43,704 nucleotides of DNA from Promethearchaeota archaeon (lineage in GTDB: Archaea; Asgardarchaeota; Lokiarchaeia; Sigyniarchaeales; SOKP01): assembly GCA_016839745.1 (NCBI GenBank), contig JAEOTS010000175.1:1-43704 (forward strand), read 5' to 3'. How positions within the stretch are numbered: position 1 is the first letter of the stretch; every line of letters starts with the position of its first letter. A program made the position numbers and the translations under genes. The notes below the pieces were generated by a model, which saw only the letters and a program-made list of their open reading frames with translations, was not told where the DNA came from and searched no databases. Shown here piece after piece: positions 34,490 through 43,340 of this stretch.

Positions 34490-34858
34490 ATGGAATTAGG
34501 AGATAAATCTTTATCGGAGTTAACCGAAAAAGTCTTTTCTGAGAAGTACAAATTTCTCGACGGTCCACAAAAATTAAAAGGGAGATCAGGAAAACTTTGG
34601 ACATTTAACGCAGTTATTAGCGATGAAAAGTACGGTAAATATGGCGTTTTTGTCCGAGATTGGAAAAGAGAAATCTCTATTACGCAATTACGTCAACTTC
34701 ATAAAGCTTGCGTTGATATTCCAGACATTGAAGGAGGAATTATGGTATGTAACATTGCAACAGATTTTTCTCGCGATTATAGTTCTCAATTTGGAATTCA
34801 GTTGCTTTCAAGAGGACACCTTGTTTCTAAGCTCCGAAATAGAGAATTCCAATTTTAA
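34490..34858 (+). CDS. restriction-endonuclease-like (PD-(D/E)xK/Mrr-type) fold protein
   Basis: Seen: 122 residues with the strand order of the Mrr-like nuclease fold: a hydrophobic strand LWTFNAVIS near 35-43; YGKYGVFVRDWKR near 48-60, where Mrr-type enzymes have the [EQ]xK strand (here DWK); then ITQLRQLHKACVDI; the GGIMVCN strand near 82-88; DFSRDYSSQFGIQLLSRGHLVSKL near 91-116, as in the Mrr ggvlvT..Fs..A...A...gi.LidG..L pattern. The first catalytic Asp appears replaced by Asn, so cutting activity is doubtful. It could instead be a DNA-binding or structural remnant. No methyltransferase or helicase lies nearby, which argues against a restriction system. Confidence 0.65.
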   Translation: MELGDKSLSELTEKVFSEKYKFLDGPQKLKGRSGKLWTFNAVISDEKYGKYGVFVRDWKREISITQLRQLHKACVDIPDIEGGIMVCNIATDFSRDYSSQFGIQLLSRGHLVSKLRNREFQF

Positions 34859-34972
34859 AATTTATTATATCTTTTACACATATTCTTAAGAAAGAAAATT
34901 TATTTAACTCTCCATTCTGTATACTTAAGTGTACTATATAAGATAATTTTTAAAATTTTAAAGTGGACAAAT

Positions 34973-36157
34973 TTGCTTACTAATAGAGTAAAAGGCGTTG
35001 AGTATGCGATAAGAGAAATCGCTGCTGTTGCCCATGAAATAGCTAAAAGTGGTAAAAAGGTATACCATTTAAATATTGGAGATCCAGTTTCTTATGACTT
35101 TCCTACTCCAGAATTTATATCGGGTGCTATATTTAACGCTAGTCTAAATGGTAAAAATTATTATGTCAATTCACTCGGTATTGTTGAACTAAGAGAAGAA
35201 TTAAGCAAGTCTCTTAAAGAAAATCAAAATCTCAATATTGGAGTTGACGATATTCTCGTTACTTCTGGAGTTACTGAAGGAATTAACTTTATTGTATCAG
35301 GTTTAATAGAAAATGGTAGAGAATTGCTAATACCTGGTCCTTCTTATCCTTTATATATAAATTACACCAATTTTTACGATGGAAAGCCTGTAGAATATGA
35401 ACTTGATGAGATGCAAGATTGGGAACCTAACATTGAAGATTTGAGGAAAAAAATTACTGATAAAACACAAGCAATTTTAATTTGTTCTCCGAATAATCCC
35501 ACTGGCGTCTTGTACGGAGAACAAAAAATCAAAGAAATAATAGATTTAGCAGGAGAATATAATTTACCTATCTTATCTGATGAGATTTACGACCAAATTA
35601 CTTATGATAAGCCACATGTATGTCCTGCATCGCTAAGTAAAGATGTTCCAGTAATCGGATTAAATGGTTTTTCAAAAACTCATTTGGTAACTGGCTGGAG
35701 GCTTGGATATCTATATTATCACGATCCAGAAAATAAACTTGAAGAACTTAAGAACGGCATAGCAAAGTTAGCAAGAGCTCGTTTATCTGCTAGCTCTGTT
35801 GCTCAATTTGCCGCGGTAGAGATTTTAAAAACCCCAAGTAATCACACTGTAGATATGGTAAGGAAATTAAAAGAGCGACGAGATTATTCATATGATAGAC
35901 TTAGAAAAATTGAAGGAATTAGCTGCGTTAAGCCTAATGGGGCTTTTTACCTTTTTCCAAAATTAGATTTGAAGGAATTAGGAAAATGGAAGAATGATAA
36001 GGAATTAGTGGTAGAATTACTTAAAGAAACGGGAGTATGCACAGTTTATGGTTCTGGTTTTGGAAGTTATGGAAAAGGACACATGAGATTAACTTTCTTA
36101 CCTGAAAAGGGTATTCTTGAAACTGTATATGACCTAATAGAAGATTTTCTAAAGTAA
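34973..36157 (+). CDS. class I aminotransferase, aspartate/alanine type
   Basis: PLP-dependent aminotransferase of fold type I. Seen: HLNIGDPVSYDFPTP near residues 34-48; NGKNYYVNSLGIVELRE near 60-75; the coenzyme-contact VTSGVTEGIN; the ICSPNNPTGV segment near 170-179 with the conserved NPTG; SDEIYDQI near 201-208 (Asp for the pyridine nitrogen, Tyr); Schiff-base lysine in NGFSKTHLVTGWRLGY near 233-248 and the carboxylate-binding Arg there; MRLTFLP near the end. At 394 aa, it resembles archaeal alanine/aspartate aminotransferases; the exact amino acid pair cannot be told. TTG at 34973 is the likely start. It stands alone. Confidence 0.93.
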   Translation: MLTNRVKGVEYAIREIAAVAHEIAKSGKKVYHLNIGDPVSYDFPTPEFISGAIFNASLNGKNYYVNSLGIVELREELSKSLKENQNLNIGVDDILVTSGVTEGINFIVSGLIENGRELLIPGPSYPLYINYTNFYDGKPVEYELDEMQDWEPNIEDLRKKITDKTQAILICSPNNPTGVLYGEQKIKEIIDLAGEYNLPILSDEIYDQITYDKPHVCPASLSKDVPVIGLNGFSKTHLVTGWRLGYLYYHDPENKLEELKNGIAKLARARLSASSVAQFAAVEILKTPSNHTVDMVRKLKERRDYSYDRLRKIEGISCVKPNGAFYLFPKLDLKELGKWKNDKELVVELLKETGVCTVYGSGFGSYGKGHMRLTFLPEKGILETVYDLIEDFLK

Positions 36158-36313
36158 AGCTTCTCTAAATTGCTTTTAAAAACTAATAAATTACTAAAGT
36201 CCTACAAATTTAAAAAGGACAAAACCTAAATAATTTAAAAGAACAGATAATCTCCTAACCAGGGATTAATAGCATTCTTTATTTATATAGATCAAATAAT
36301 TATTATATTAATT

Positions 36314-36323
36314 AAAAATATAA
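36314..36323 (+). promoter_or_regulatory. TATA-like box before the herA operon
   Basis: AAAAATATAA, centred about 22 bases before the GTG start at 36341. A second TATA-like stretch lies near 36278-36290. The closer one would give a leaderless herA message and drive the whole resection operon. Confidence 0.35.
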
Positions 36324-36340
36324 CTCGATGGTATATTGCC

Positions 36341-38089
36341 GTGATTATTAGAATCAATTCTATAGAGAGCACAATTGAGGTTTTTCACGAACATTACTTA
36401 CATCTTCATGGGTTTTTAAAATTAAGCGCAGAAGATAAAAAAAATTATAAAGAATATACTATTATCGTTCAGATTCTTAACGTGCAAACAATTTCAGATT
36501 ACATCATGACGCGCCAGCAATTAAGAAATGTAGAAATAAGTGCTTATATTAAAGATTTGTTGGAAATGGAATTACAGTATATTATTCAAGGTCGTCCAAT
36601 TGTTTGTATAGAAAAAGATACGAAAACTAAGAAGGAAAAAGCAAATATTATTAACGTATTTTTCTTGATAGAAGATTTAATGGAAAAAGGAATATTAAAA
36701 CCCCATACAATGGAGGTATCCGCAGTACAAAGCGATAAAGCAGAGTATCTAAAAACTATTTTTACTCCCGATGGAATTTTTATGGGTACATTAGCTTCCG
36801 AAAGAAATGTAAATGTTTACTTTCCTTTTAAGTTTCTAAATTATCATTTTTTCATAGCAGGAGCTACAGGATCCGGAAAATCAAATTTGAACCAAGTTTT
36901 TATTGATGGATTACTTCAACATAACGCTAATGTGATTATGAATGGTAAGGGTAAAAGAGTTTCGATGTTAGCGATTGACGTACACGATGAATATGCATTA
37001 GGATGTGTGGATTATGGTATTTACAACATCTTCAACGCAGCAGAAAATAATAAAAAATTATTTGGTAAATGGTTTTACCTGTACCCTAATAAGGGAGAAC
37101 CTCCTGCCGAATTAAAGAGTATGTCAGAACCGTGTATCATAAATCTTCAAGAGATAAAACCAGAGGATTTATTTTCTACGGGTACTTTCAATGATTTACA
37201 AGTAGGTGCTGTCCATTCTGCTTATCGAGATAAAAAAGAAGATTACATTGAAAGTTTACTGGATGAGTTATATACTCCTCCTGGAAATCATAACGATAGA
37301 ACATTAGCGGCTGTACGAAGGAGATTACATTGGTTAACGTATTCTAATATGTTTCAATCGAAAGCTAGCAGTAAATTGTCTAAAATTATTAAAAAATTAG
37401 AGAAAGGGCAGTTAATCGTCTTTAATGTATCAATGATTTCTGATCTTGAACAATTTCTATTTAATAGTGTCTTAGCGAGAACTTTATTTGACATAAGAAA
37501 AGCCCTTAAATCATCCACCGATTTTACATCTTTCGAGAAAAAATTAGAACGGACATTACCAAATCCATTTTACGACACATTTAAGGTAAATTTACCAAAG
37601 TTGTATATCAAAGCGGGAAATAAAATGAAGGACCCATTAGAATTGCCTGTGGTAATCTTTACTATTGAAGAGGCTCCGAGCTTGTTAAGACCGGATATGA
37701 TGAGATATAACAATGTATTTAAAGATATTTCGCGTCAAGGAAGAAAATTCAATTTAGCTCTTGAAGTGATTTCCCAACAATATTCGCCCATTGATGACAC
37801 TATCTTATCTAATATGAATACAGTCATAAATTTACCCCTACGATCAGAAAAAGAAAAAATGGTGGCTGCTAAAACTTTAGGTGGGGGGATCCAACAATCA
37901 GATCTCGAATCTTTAACGGGAACAAGAGGGATCGGTCTAATATCGGCGATATGGTTAACTAATTTTCAAAAGTTAAGAATTCCATTGTATGATAAATATT
38001 TTAAAGACATATCAGAAAAATTCTATGAAAATTTCGCTAACATAATGAAAAAGCAAAATCCCCCTCCACCGCCAACAAGTTTGCCTTAA
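36341..38089 (+). CDS. herA: HerA bipolar DNA helicase/translocase
   Basis: Hexameric ATP-driven DNA pump that works with NurA to resect double-strand-break ends. Seen: N-terminal HAS-barrel-like region (1-165); Walker A GATGSGKS at 174-181; Walker B VVIFTIEEAPSLL near 440-452 with the EE pair; and the C-terminal SRQGRKFNLALEVISQQY and RSEKEKMVAAKTLGG segments near 465-515, which carry the arginine finger and sensor residues. It ends in a proline-rich tail. At 582 aa it is family-sized (about 500-600). The start is GTG at 36341. First gene of the herA-nurA-mre11-rad50 operon; 51 bases separate it from nurA. Confidence 0.96.
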   Translation: MIIRINSIESTIEVFHEHYLHLHGFLKLSAEDKKNYKEYTIIVQILNVQTISDYIMTRQQLRNVEISAYIKDLLEMELQYIIQGRPIVCIEKDTKTKKEKANIINVFFLIEDLMEKGILKPHTMEVSAVQSDKAEYLKTIFTPDGIFMGTLASERNVNVYFPFKFLNYHFFIAGATGSGKSNLNQVFIDGLLQHNANVIMNGKGKRVSMLAIDVHDEYALGCVDYGIYNIFNAAENNKKLFGKWFYLYPNKGEPPAELKSMSEPCIINLQEIKPEDLFSTGTFNDLQVGAVHSAYRDKKEDYIESLLDELYTPPGNHNDRTLAAVRRRLHWLTYSNMFQSKASSKLSKIIKKLEKGQLIVFNVSMISDLEQFLFNSVLARTLFDIRKALKSSTDFTSFEKKLERTLPNPFYDTFKVNLPKLYIKAGNKMKDPLELPVVIFTIEEAPSLLRPDMMRYNNVFKDISRQGRKFNLALEVISQQYSPIDDTILSNMNTVINLPLRSEKEKMVAAKTLGGGIQQSDLESLTGTRGIGLISAIWLTNFQKLRIPLYDKYFKDISEKFYENFANIMKKQNPPPPPTSLP

Positions 38090-38100
38090 AAATTAAACCC

Positions 38101-38116
38101 GAGGTGTAATCGAATT
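38101..38116 (+). promoter_or_regulatory. ribosome binding site pointing to an AUU start of nurA
   Basis: GAGGTG at 38101-38106 is followed after seven bases by ATT at 38114, in frame with nurA. The TTG at 38141 lies 34 bases past the site, too far for normal initiation. The frame is open from the herA stop through the TTG and has no ATG, GTG or TTG in between. Confidence 0.4.
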
Positions 38117-38140
38117 TCTTTTGATTTTGAACTAATCTCA

Positions 38141-39310
38141 TTGGATGATTCACTAAAGAAGAGACAAAATACTTCACCCGATCAAATTATTAGAAGATTT
38201 AAGGAAAGTATGAAAGGGAGAATTACAAACTGGACTAAAGATGAAAAGGTTGAACTAGAAACGGATAATCTTGACGTTCCTCTGGAAAACTCTACTAAAC
38301 TTTGTATTGATATGCCGTACCAAATTATTAAAGGAGATTCAAGTGATTATTCTGATGGAGATTATAAAGTATTAGGTTTCGACGAGAGTTCATACACGAA
38401 TACAGGGACCTATGGAAAAATCGCTGCTTTCAAATTTGGAGAGTGTCAAACTACTTATAAAGACGGTAAATACAAGAAAAATATGATTATGTATAAACCA
38501 ATTTTTGCTTACATTGAAGACAATGTTCATAAACTTATCATCTACAGAGATGTAATAGAAACCTTCGTAAAAAAATTAAAAAGTGAATTCTATCATGGGA
38601 GTCTAAAATATAACATAGACGAAATAGAAGATTGGTTTGAAAATACTTACAAGAAAAAGATTGATAAGTATATTACCGACCATAATTATTATTATCCATC
38701 TTTAGGTCATGTTGTAGACAGAATTCGAACGGCAGATGAAGTTTTAAAGTCGCTCATTCGAATAAGAGACGAATCTAATTGGGGGAAAAATAAGAAAGTT
38801 GTGTTCTTAGGTGACGGAATTCATATGTTCCGGCAACACATCTTTCCTCCTGAAAGTTTTATAAAATTCTTTTATAATTTCATACAAACATACGAGATTA
38901 ATTATTACAGTTTTTCGAAAACGAGCCGTCTTAGAGATGCTCAAGGTAATTTTATTTTATTATATTGGGACGATAAAATAAAAACAAACCCTTATATTGT
39001 AGAACTACCAGAATTATCAAAATATACTAAAAGTTGGACTTATATCGTGAGATTAATTGAGGATAGCACTTCTTTACGTTTTGATATTCCTGACTATTAT
39101 GATACTAGCGACGCTAAAACGTTTATTAAGAAATTGATCCCATTTTCTCCGTTTGGTTACCCTTTAAGCTTATCCGGAGCTCACGAAGCGAGCACAATGC
39201 TTCCTGCAGAACAACATAACTTTGAGGCTCAATTTATATCCCTCCAACACGATCCTAAGACAAAAAGATTTATACAAGCACGTAGGCATAAAGTAATACC
39301 CCCGAAATAA
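38141..39310 (+). CDS. nurA: NurA nuclease
   Basis: Dimeric Mn2+-dependent nuclease that docks on HerA and degrades DNA ends during resection. Seen: the first metal motif in LGFDESSYTNTG near residues 78-89 (family vDGS), VVFLGDGIHMF near 219-229, which holds the second catalytic acidic residue, YYSFSKTSRL near 248-257 and the C-terminal PFGYPLSLSGAHEAS near 343-357. At 389 aa it is within the family range. Position between herA and mre11 supports the call strongly. The TTG at 38141 is given as the conventional start, but a strong GAGGTG site 34 bases upstream suggests translation may begin at AUU 38114. Confidence 0.9.
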   Translation: MDDSLKKRQNTSPDQIIRRFKESMKGRITNWTKDEKVELETDNLDVPLENSTKLCIDMPYQIIKGDSSDYSDGDYKVLGFDESSYTNTGTYGKIAAFKFGECQTTYKDGKYKKNMIMYKPIFAYIEDNVHKLIIYRDVIETFVKKLKSEFYHGSLKYNIDEIEDWFENTYKKKIDKYITDHNYYYPSLGHVVDRIRTADEVLKSLIRIRDESNWGKNKKVVFLGDGIHMFRQHIFPPESFIKFFYNFIQTYEINYYSFSKTSRLRDAQGNFILLYWDDKIKTNPYIVELPELSKYTKSWTYIVRLIEDSTSLRFDIPDYYDTSDAKTFIKKLIPFSPFGYPLSLSGAHEASTMLPAEQHNFEAQFISLQHDPKTKRFIQARRHKVIPPK

Positions 39311-39336
39311 TGTTTCAAAATAAGGTGTGAATGAAA

Positions 39337-40647
39337 ATGGTAAGAATTGTACAAATGGCTGACACTCATTTAGGATATAGAGCTAGAAGAGGTACGATTA
39401 GTAAATGGGCAATCCAGAATTATTCAAGACCGTACGAACAAGAACTCTATGATACTTTCTTAAAAGTTATGGAAGATGTTTCAAAGATTAAAGATTTAGA
39501 CTTTTTAGTTCATTGTGGCGACATGTTTCATCATCCTTTTTTGTATAACTCATACCCTCCACCTGAACCGGCTAGAAGAACCTTTAAAGAAGGATTAGAA
39601 ATCTTTTTTAGGAATACTAATAATCAAGTTCCACTCATTTACATCGAAGGAAATCATGGTATTTTCAGAGGTTATGAATATACACCTTTCGAATCTCATA
39701 TTAAAGAACAAGAATTTCCGAATCTCCATTATTTTAAAGAGAGGAATTTAATTACTGCAATAAAAGAAAAAAAACCTCTTGAATTAGATTTTCCTACCAA
39801 AAAAACTCGTTTCTATTTATTTCCATATTTTGAATTTAAAGGCTTTGAAATTTATCAGCAACAATACGACAACTGGATAGAAACTCAACGACCCCCAAAG
39901 GGAGATGGATATCTTAATATAGCCATTGCTCATGGTTCTGCAGGAGATGACACCTTGCATAATAAGGTTAATAGTGATGACCTAGGTTATGATTATGTAG
40001 CGTTGGGGCATGAACATGGCTTAAAAATGTTGTCTAAAAACCATTTTTATTCTGGAAGTTTACTACCATTGAATTTTAAAGAAGTACTCGAAAAACAAGG
40101 TTATCTAATCGTAGATATTAACCCTAAAACTAAAAGCTTGAACATTGAAAAAGTGTTTACAGATGAACTGTTACAAAGAACCTTTACCATTATAACAATC
40201 AAGGTTTATCCTAACCAATCCTCGATTGATTTACGAAATAAAATAATAAATGAATTAGATTGTTATGTAAACGATAATGGATTTGATTCAAAAACTGCTG
40301 CTAGATTAAAAATTAATTTTAGTGGAGAAATAACATTTGAAAAAAACTGGCAAATAAACGAGATGATGTCCAGCATTAGAAGAGATTGCTTTTCTGAGAC
40401 TGAAAAGTATAATATATTGCAGTTATTATGGAAAATTTTAGATATTTCTGAAGATCTCGAAGACGACATCAGTGCTGGAAGAATACAAGACTATATATTA
40501 GAAAAACCAGATGCCGAGTTTAAAACATTTGTGAACGAGAAGTTAAACGAAGAACAAAGTAATTTTGATGTTGATAAATTGGCACAGATTGGAATGAGAG
40601 CTTTGAAAAAGGCGCTAAGAAACATAGAAAGAGAAAAGGAGGTATAG
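39337..40647 (+). CDS. mre11: Mre11 nuclease
   Basis: Mn2+-dependent endo/exonuclease of the Mre11-Rad50 complex that processes blocked DNA ends. Seen: the phosphoesterase motifs in order: ADTHLGY near residues 6-12, HCGDMFHHP near 50, EGNHGIF near 102-108, AHGSAGDD near 199-206, and GHEHGL near 224, with the second His of the last motif replacing the GHxH of other members in the normal position; then YSGSLLPL. The C-terminal third (about 290-437) contains helical Rad50-binding parts. ATG at 39337 is chosen because GGTG at 39324-39327 lies nine bases before it; an ATG at 39331 is too close. Seven bases separate it from rad50. Confidence 0.96.
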   Translation: MVRIVQMADTHLGYRARRGTISKWAIQNYSRPYEQELYDTFLKVMEDVSKIKDLDFLVHCGDMFHHPFLYNSYPPPEPARRTFKEGLEIFFRNTNNQVPLIYIEGNHGIFRGYEYTPFESHIKEQEFPNLHYFKERNLITAIKEKKPLELDFPTKKTRFYLFPYFEFKGFEIYQQQYDNWIETQRPPKGDGYLNIAIAHGSAGDDTLHNKVNSDDLGYDYVALGHEHGLKMLSKNHFYSGSLLPLNFKEVLEKQGYLIVDINPKTKSLNIEKVFTDELLQRTFTIITIKVYPNQSSIDLRNKIINELDCYVNDNGFDSKTAARLKINFSGEITFEKNWQINEMMSSIRRDCFSETEKYNILQLLWKILDISEDLEDDISAGRIQDYILEKPDAEFKTFVNEKLNEEQSNFDVDKLAQIGMRALKKALRNIEREKEV

Positions 40648-40654
40648 TGTATCA

Positions 40655-42754
40655 ATGCAGATTACTAAGCTTGTTTTCAAAAATTTCATGGGTTATAAGC
40701 AATTAGAGCTACCAAAGACTAATGAGGAATTTCCTGAAGGATTAGTACTCATCAGCGGACAAAATTCTTATGGAAAATCAACCATTCTTGAAGGCGTACT
40801 GTTTGCTTTTTTTGGACCCAAAATCTTTAGCGGTAGAAATGCTTCCTCATTTATTACTTATGGCGAATCAAAAGCAGAAGTAACAATCTATTTCAACCTC
40901 GATAATAAAAAGTATAATATTTATCGTAAATGGGGTAGAACAGGAGGGACATTTACTAAATTATTCGAATGGGTTAAAAATGCTTATCGTGAAATCAAGA
41001 ATTTTAATATCGAAAACTTTTTTGAGATTTCTACAGAGCAAGCATTAAGTACCGTTTTTGTAAGACAGGGAGAGGTAGAAGAGCTAGCAAACAAAAAAGG
41101 TGCTGACCTAAGGGAAATGATTATTGATCTTTTTAGACTTAACATAATTGACGATGCGCTCTCTCATTTAGATCATGAATTGAAAAATGTTAAATATAAC
41201 AAAACAAAATTGGAAGAAAAAAGAGTCCCTATTGAACGAATTGAAGAAGATATCAGTAAAATTGTGCGTGAAAATATTGAACTTGAAAAACAAATAGTTG
41301 AAGATAAGGAAAAAAAAGGAAAATACATAGATAGGCTCTCGTTGCTTCCTTCCCATGATTTAATAAAGAAATTGGAAGAGCTCAACGAACAACAGAAAAT
41401 TAGTGAAGAAAAATTTCATTCTCATCAAAATTACTTTAAAACTAAGATAAAGAACACCTCGCTGAGCATAAAGGATTTTGAACCAATAGGAAATATAATC
41501 GAACAAATTAATTCCTTAGAAAAAGAAAAAAGTAAAATTATATCGGAAAAAGAACTTGTCGACAAACAACGAGAAGCTACGTCTAGAGGCTTAGGAACAA
41601 CTAGGGGACGGATCGAAGATGCCGAATCTAAAAAAAAGAAAATGGTAAAAAATTTCTCATCGAAAATGAATGATACAAATATAGCAATATGTCCTACCTG
41701 CCAAAATGAGTTAACAAAAGAGCATTATGACGAGATGGTTTTAAAGTTTAATAACGACATCAAAGTAAATCAAGAAAAAATTAAAACTATAACTAAAAGA
41801 CTTGATATGCTAAGCGCAGAAGTTGACAAAAATCAAAATAAGCTAGATACAATTAGAGATAGAATTTTAATTATGCAAGGGTTAAAGGGGGATTACGAAA
41901 ATTACCAAAAATACGAATTGAAACTAAGTAAAGATAACGAAGAACTAAATACCTTCCTCGTGAAAAACAAAGCGAAATTTCCGGACCCTAGCCCAGATAA
42001 GGTAAAACAACTTTCTATAGAAAGAGAAAAGCTTACAACTGAACTAGAAGCAATAGAAAAGGCGTTCAAAGACAAACAAGAAAGATTTGATAAAAACGAG
42101 GATGAGCTAGTAAATTTAAAAGATGAAATTACTCGAATGAAAGAACTAGATAAGTCTATAGGGGAACTTGAAATCGAAATCGATCACATAAATAAAGCAA
42201 AAGAGTTTGTGAGAAGGTTTGTAACGGAATATATGGTGGTAAAGCGATTAGTAAAAAACATTGCTTTAACAACAAATAAATACATTAAAGATTTTACCTC
42301 TGGTCAATATAGCGATTTACTTCTAGATTTATCAGGGACAAGAAAAACGGGCCTCTCGCTTAAAATTAGAGACAACTTTATTGGAGTTCATGAATCAATA
42401 GAAGTCCTCTCGGGGGGAGATAAAACTGCGTTAGGTATGGCTCTCCGGTTAGCCATATCAGAACTAATGAGCAAAATTCGACCTATAAAAGATTCTCCCA
42501 AAAAAAATCCCAAAATAGACATCTTATTATTAGATGAGCCTTTAGCCGCCCTTGATGCTACTCGGAGAGAACGGATTCTTAAGCATTTAATAAAATCCAA
42601 AACATTCTCACAAATTTTTCTTATTACACACACAGATATCCCCTCAGATATCAACACACATAAAATTTTTGTGAGAAAAGATCATTCAACAGGTATAAGC
42701 ACCGCAAATTTTAAGAGAGAAACTAAAGCAATTAATTCCTTGCTAAACCCTTAA
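40655..42754 (+). CDS. rad50: Rad50 ATPase (compact)
   Basis: SMC-like ABC ATPase that tethers DNA ends and controls Mre11. Seen: Walker A GQNSYGKST at residues 35-43; Q-loop VRQGEVEEL near 137-145; two charged heptad-rich arms; a zinc hook CPTC near 346-349, almost exactly central; signature LSGGDKTALGMAL near 585-597; Walker B ILLLDEPLAALD near 623-634; and the H-loop THTD near 650. All ATPase motifs are intact. At 699 aa it is shorter than Pyrococcus Rad50 (882), the shortening falling in the arms. GGAGG overlapping the mre11 end, 12 bases before the ATG, suggests translational coupling. Confidence 0.97.
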   Translation: MQITKLVFKNFMGYKQLELPKTNEEFPEGLVLISGQNSYGKSTILEGVLFAFFGPKIFSGRNASSFITYGESKAEVTIYFNLDNKKYNIYRKWGRTGGTFTKLFEWVKNAYREIKNFNIENFFEISTEQALSTVFVRQGEVEELANKKGADLREMIIDLFRLNIIDDALSHLDHELKNVKYNKTKLEEKRVPIERIEEDISKIVRENIELEKQIVEDKEKKGKYIDRLSLLPSHDLIKKLEELNEQQKISEEKFHSHQNYFKTKIKNTSLSIKDFEPIGNIIEQINSLEKEKSKIISEKELVDKQREATSRGLGTTRGRIEDAESKKKKMVKNFSSKMNDTNIAICPTCQNELTKEHYDEMVLKFNNDIKVNQEKIKTITKRLDMLSAEVDKNQNKLDTIRDRILIMQGLKGDYENYQKYELKLSKDNEELNTFLVKNKAKFPDPSPDKVKQLSIEREKLTTELEAIEKAFKDKQERFDKNEDELVNLKDEITRMKELDKSIGELEIEIDHINKAKEFVRRFVTEYMVVKRLVKNIALTTNKYIKDFTSGQYSDLLLDLSGTRKTGLSLKIRDNFIGVHESIEVLSGGDKTALGMALRLAISELMSKIRPIKDSPKKNPKIDILLLDEPLAALDATRRERILKHLIKSKTFSQIFLITHTDIPSDINTHKIFVRKDHSTGISTANFKRETKAINSLLNP

Positions 42755-42777
42755 CATTTTAGATTTAGTTCAAATAA

Positions 42778-42805
42778 TAAAAAAAAGAAAGATTGAATTT
42801 TTTTT
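42778..42805. terminator. bidirectional oligo-T/oligo-A terminator between rad50 and the mini-histone
   Basis: T-run at 42798-42805 serves the plus-strand operon and the A-run at 42778-42786 is a T-run for the minus-strand histone-like gene. The two convergent genes end 23 and 9 bases away respectively. Confidence 0.5.
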
Positions 42806-42813
42806 GAAATTGT

Positions 42814-43008
42814 TTATAAATCTCGTGCTTTTACTGTTTTTCGCCCATTACCTTTAGCTCGTTCGCAAGCCTTGTCAAGAATCCAAACGATCATCTCATT
42901 TAACGCTTCTCCGTCAAGGACACCTGAGCTAGTATTAAGATTGTTAGATTTAATATATTCCCGAACTTTTGATTTTACAAATAAGGGTTCTATTTTTTTC
43001 TTAGCCAT
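42814..43008 (-). CDS. small histone-fold DNA-binding protein (DUF1931-like)
   Basis: Seen: 64 residues; a basic N-terminus (MAKKKIEP), helix FVKSKVREYIKSNNL (about 10-24), a longer helix EALNEMIVWILDKACERAKGNG (about 34-55), then RKTVKARDL, which matches loop 2 and the start of helix 3 of archaeal histones (RKTIKAEDI in HMf). The chain ends there, so helix 3 is cut very short compared with HMf (69 aa). The family occurs in many archaea and some bacteria and is thought to bind DNA. It converges with rad50, with its ATG preceded by an AGAGGAAG site. Confidence 0.85.
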   Translation of the reverse strand: MAKKKIEPLFVKSKVREYIKSNNLNTSSGVLDGEALNEMIVWILDKACERAKGNGRKTVKARDL

Positions 43009-43340
43009 TATTTTTCTTCCTCTTCTTATACTTTTATTAAGTTTTAGTAAAGTAGTAAAAAATCAGATGATAAATTGATTTTTTATTATTTAATATTATT
43101 ACAATATGAGTTTTTAAATCTTTTTACAAACCCTTAATAATTCTACCATTTCTACCATCCTTGAACTAATTCAAAAGCCTAATTATTCGTTTTAAATCTA
43201 TAATTCTGTTGGCGCGAAGTTAAGCAAAGAAAAATCTGTTGCCAATTAGAATAACCCAAGTAAAAGCTTAAAGAATAATTAAGAAAAAAAAGAGAGATTT
43301 TTTGTTTTAGCGAAGAGAAATTAAATCTTAATTTCACTAT
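43009..43340. other. intergenic region between the mini-histone and alba genes
   Basis: No gene, tRNA or snoRNA-like element was found. It holds the promoter region and ribosome binding site of the mini-histone gene (near 43010-43060) and the terminator hairpin of alba (43281-43335). A GGCGCGAAGTT block at about 43211 is more GC-rich than its surroundings; I see no structure around it. Confidence 0.6.
43283..43335 (-). terminator. hairpin plus oligo-T terminator of alba
   Basis: GAAATTAA (43317-43324) and TTAATTTC (43328-43335) form a perfect 8-bp inverted repeat with a three-base loop just past the alba stop codon. On the minus strand it is followed by a T-rich tract (eight T at 43290-43283). 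Confidence 0.55.

Noticed and set aside
34490..34858. Restriction-modification system
   Set aside because: No methyltransferase, specificity subunit or helicase next to it, and its active site looks incomplete.
36199..36220. Inverted repeat GTCCT/AGGAC before herA
   Set aside because: Only five base pairs with a 12-base loop; expected by chance.
43009..43340. tRNA or box C/D RNA in the gene-free stretch
   Set aside because: No cloverleaf arms were found, and the only C-box-like ATGATAA near 43067 has a mismatch and no D box.
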